Of a stretch of 8,067 bases of DNA, positions 7,124 through 8,067 are shown one piece after another; the first letter of the stretch is position 1, and the number at the start of each line of letters is the position of its first letter. The position numbers and the translations under genes were made by a program. This DNA is from Ruminococcaceae bacterium UBA866. GTDB lineage: Bacteria > Bacillota > Clostridia > Oscillospirales > Ruminococcaceae. The notes under the pieces were generated by a model. It saw only the letters and a list, made by a program, of their open reading frames with translations, was not told where the DNA came from and searched no databases. The stretch covers positions 28,509 through 36,575 of the forward strand of contig DBGA01000002.1 of NCBI GenBank assembly GCA_002295325.1. Reading direction: 5' to 3'.

Positions 7124-7154
7124 ATTATATCAACAACGTAAGCGTTGATATAAT
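7124..7154. repeat. 31-bp inverted-repeat element, copy 2, just upstream of pyrE
   Basis: ATTATATCAAC (7124-7134) and GTTGATATAAT (7144-7154) pair over 11 bp with a 9-base loop. An inner alternative pairing is CAACG/CGTTG (7134-7138 with 7143-7147). The outer 9-bp arms and 13-base spacing are the same as in copy 1. The element sits 33 bp before the pyrE start codon, a good place for an operator or for a leader-RNA hairpin. Confidence 0.75.
7146..7154 (+). promoter_or_regulatory. Extended -10 promoter likely for pyrE
   Basis: TGATATAAT is an extended -10 (TGnTATAAT). Transcription would start near 7161, just ahead of the GAGGTG ribosome binding site. No good -35 is seen (TATATC at 17-bp spacing). 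It forms the right arm of the inverted repeat, so a protein bound there would block it. Confidence 0.45.
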
Positions 7155-7174
7155 ATGAGTAAAAAATAAAATTT

Positions 7175-7180
7175 GAGGTG
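7175..7180 (+). promoter_or_regulatory. Ribosome binding site fixing the pyrE start
   Basis: GAGGTG lies 7 bases before ATG 7188. This rules out the in-frame TTG at 7173, which overlaps the site itself. Confidence 0.75.
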
Positions 7181-7187
7181 CGATAAT

Positions 7188-7865
7188 ATGGAAAACTATA
7201 AGCAAGAATTTATAAAATTTATGGTGAAATCAGGTGTTCTTACTTTTGGGGAATTTACGCTAAAAAGTGGACGTAAAGCACCTTATTTTGTCAATACGGG
7301 CAACTATCAAACTGGGGAACAACTTACAAAGTTAGGCGAATTCTATGCAGATTGTATTTACTCCAATTTGGGTAATGAATATGATGTGCTCTACGGCCCC
7401 GCATATAAAGGAATACCTCTTGCAGTTTCAGCAGTTTCGGGACTTTACCGCAAATATAACATCGATAGGGCATATAGCTTTAACCGCAAGGAAACCAAAG
7501 ATCATGGTGAGGGTGGTTTGATTGTTGGGCATAAACTTCAAGACGGTGAGCGTATTGTAATTACTGAAGACGTTATGACTTCGGGTGCTGCATTGCGTGA
7601 AAATCTACCAATTTTAAACAATGCTGCTGATGTGAAAATTGTAGGGCTTATTATTTCGGTTGACAGAATGGAAAAAGGATTGGGCGATAAATCTGCTGTA
7701 CAAGAGGCATATGAAAACTATGGAGTGTCTGTTTATCCTATAGTTACCATTCGTGAAATCATAGAAGGGTTGCATAACGTTCCAGTTGACGGCAAGGTCT
7801 ATATTGATGATGAAACAAAGGCAAGAATGGAAGCATATCTTTCACAATATGGAATTGGCGCATAA
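7188..7865 (+). CDS. pyrE: Orotate phosphoribosyltransferase
   Basis: PyrE joins orotate and PRPP to give orotidine 5'-monophosphate, the fifth step of de novo UMP synthesis, in the cytoplasm as a dimer. The 225 residues are close to the usual length. Visible motifs are FTLKSGRKAPYFVNTG (23-38; orotate/PRPP binding), YGPAYKGIPLA (69-79), the flexible catalytic loop in FNRKETKDHGEGG (98-110) and the PRPP-binding motif RIVITEDVMTSGAAL (122-136) with the acidic pair E127-D128. The last is a slight variant of the more common VDDVxTxG form. The start ATG 7188 has GAGGTG 7 bases upstream. No other pyr gene is in view and no PyrR attenuator is recognisable. The gene is preceded by an inverted-repeat-rich region that probably contains its promoter. 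The following radC-like gene starts about 67 bp later with no terminator between, so the two may be co-transcribed. Confidence 0.95.
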   Translation: MENYKQEFIKFMVKSGVLTFGEFTLKSGRKAPYFVNTGNYQTGEQLTKLGEFYADCIYSNLGNEYDVLYGPAYKGIPLAVSAVSGLYRKYNIDRAYSFNRKETKDHGEGGLIVGHKLQDGERIVITEDVMTSGAALRENLPILNNAADVKIVGLIISVDRMEKGLGDKSAVQEAYENYGVSVYPIVTIREIIEGLHNVPVDGKVYIDDETKARMEAYLSQYGIGA

Positions 7866-7932
7866 AATAAATACCTGCACTTTTGTTTAAATCTATGGCG
7901 AAAGGTGGAGAGGTGAGCTCATTGCTCAATAT

Positions 7933-8067
7933 ATGGAGAAGGATATTCATAAAGGGCACAGACTGCGTCTAAAAGAGCGTTTTCTTGCAGATGATCTCTA
8001 TAAATTTGAACCACATAACGTTTTAGAATTATTATTGTTTTATGCGATTCCTCGTATGGATACGAAC
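7933..8067 (+). CDS. radC: RadC-family (UPF0758) protein, N-terminal part only
   Basis: Only the first 45 codons are in the window; the gene runs off the right edge. The visible part reads HKGHRLRLKERFL and then FEPHNVLELLLFYAIPRMDT, which is the N-terminal helical (helix-hairpin-helix-like) region of RadC/UPF0758 proteins. The JAB/MPN metalloprotease-like domain expected after it is not visible. Despite the name, a DNA repair role for the family is doubtful. The start is uncertain: ATG 7933 gives a normal N-terminus, but the best ribosome binding site (GGAGAGGTGA, 7907-7916) lies 16 bases upstream of it. That site is better spaced for an in-frame ATT at 7921, which would add four residues. 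The gene follows pyrE in the same direction without an intervening terminator. Confidence 0.85.
   Translation, partial: MEKDIHKGHRLRLKERFLADDLYKFEPHNVLELLLFYAIPRMDTN

Larger units (their letters stand above)
6852..7187. other. Intergenic region between divergent rluA-like gene and pyrE, rich in inverted repeats
   Basis: This stretch of about 336 bp is very AT-rich and has no convincing conserved gene. It holds two copies of a 31-bp inverted-repeat element (6879-6909, 7124-7154), a 28-bp palindrome (6947-6974), an imperfect G+C-richer hairpin (6911-6939: TGCC-AT-CTTC-C-CC, GAAAA loop, GG-C-GAAG-GGCA), several TATAAT boxes on both strands and a 28-codon reading frame at 7062-7148. No tRNA, riboswitch aptamer or PyrR attenuator was recognised. 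Promoters for the two divergent genes must lie here. Confidence 0.8.

Noticed and set aside
6879..7154. Complete MITE or insertion sequence
   Set aside because: The repeated ends are similar, but there is no clear target-site duplication and no transposase remnant, and the repeats are better explained by promoter and operator sequences. Kept only as an open alternative in the findings.
6864..7172. PyrR-type attenuator or riboswitch in front of pyrE
   Set aside because: No PyrR binding-loop sequence, no antiterminator/terminator pair and no T-tract hairpin close to pyrE were found. The hairpins present do not match an aptamer I recognise.

Overview
The window is AT-rich, has strong Gram-positive ribosome binding sites (AAAGGAGG type) and closely packed genes. 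Its protein families look like those of low-GC Bacillota, most likely a member of the Clostridia. Genus-level placement is not possible from the sequence alone.

Layout. Positions 2-5820 (+) hold a nucleoside salvage operon. It begins with the 3' part of a BMP/PnrA-type nucleoside-binding lipoprotein gene, followed by a strong intercistronic hairpin. A double-domain ABC ATPase and two membrane permeases come next (the NupNOPQ / BmpA-NupABC type of importer), and the last gene is a pyrimidine-nucleoside phosphorylase (pdp). The ATPase and first permease genes overlap by 11 bp, and the two permease genes and pdp are each separated by 2 bp. A 16-bp hairpin at 5837-5871 closes the operon and probably also serves the convergent gene behind it. 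Positions 5895-6851 (-) encode an RluA-family rRNA pseudouridine synthase with an S4 domain. A non-coding stretch of about 336 bp follows, between the divergent rluA-like gene and pyrE. It is unusually rich in inverted repeats and outward-facing extended -10 elements. Positions 7188-7865 (+) encode orotate phosphoribosyltransferase (pyrE). The window ends inside the first 45 codons of a radC-family gene (from 7933).

How the genes work together. The lipoprotein captures nucleosides outside the cell, the NupO/P/Q-like ATPase and permeases import them, and Pdp splits pyrimidine nucleosides with phosphate into base plus (deoxy)ribose-1-phosphate. PyrE belongs to de novo UMP synthesis. It stands apart from other pyr genes here and shows no recognisable PyrR attenuator. 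The rluA-like and radC genes are housekeeping or accessory genes with no evident link to nucleoside use.

Novelty. The coding content is ordinary, and I found no new multi-gene system. The stretch that deserves a second look is the rluA-pyrE intergenic region. It has a 31-bp inverted-repeat element present twice (25 of 31 bases identical), a separate 28-bp palindrome, and a possible leaderless 28-codon reading frame in front of pyrE.
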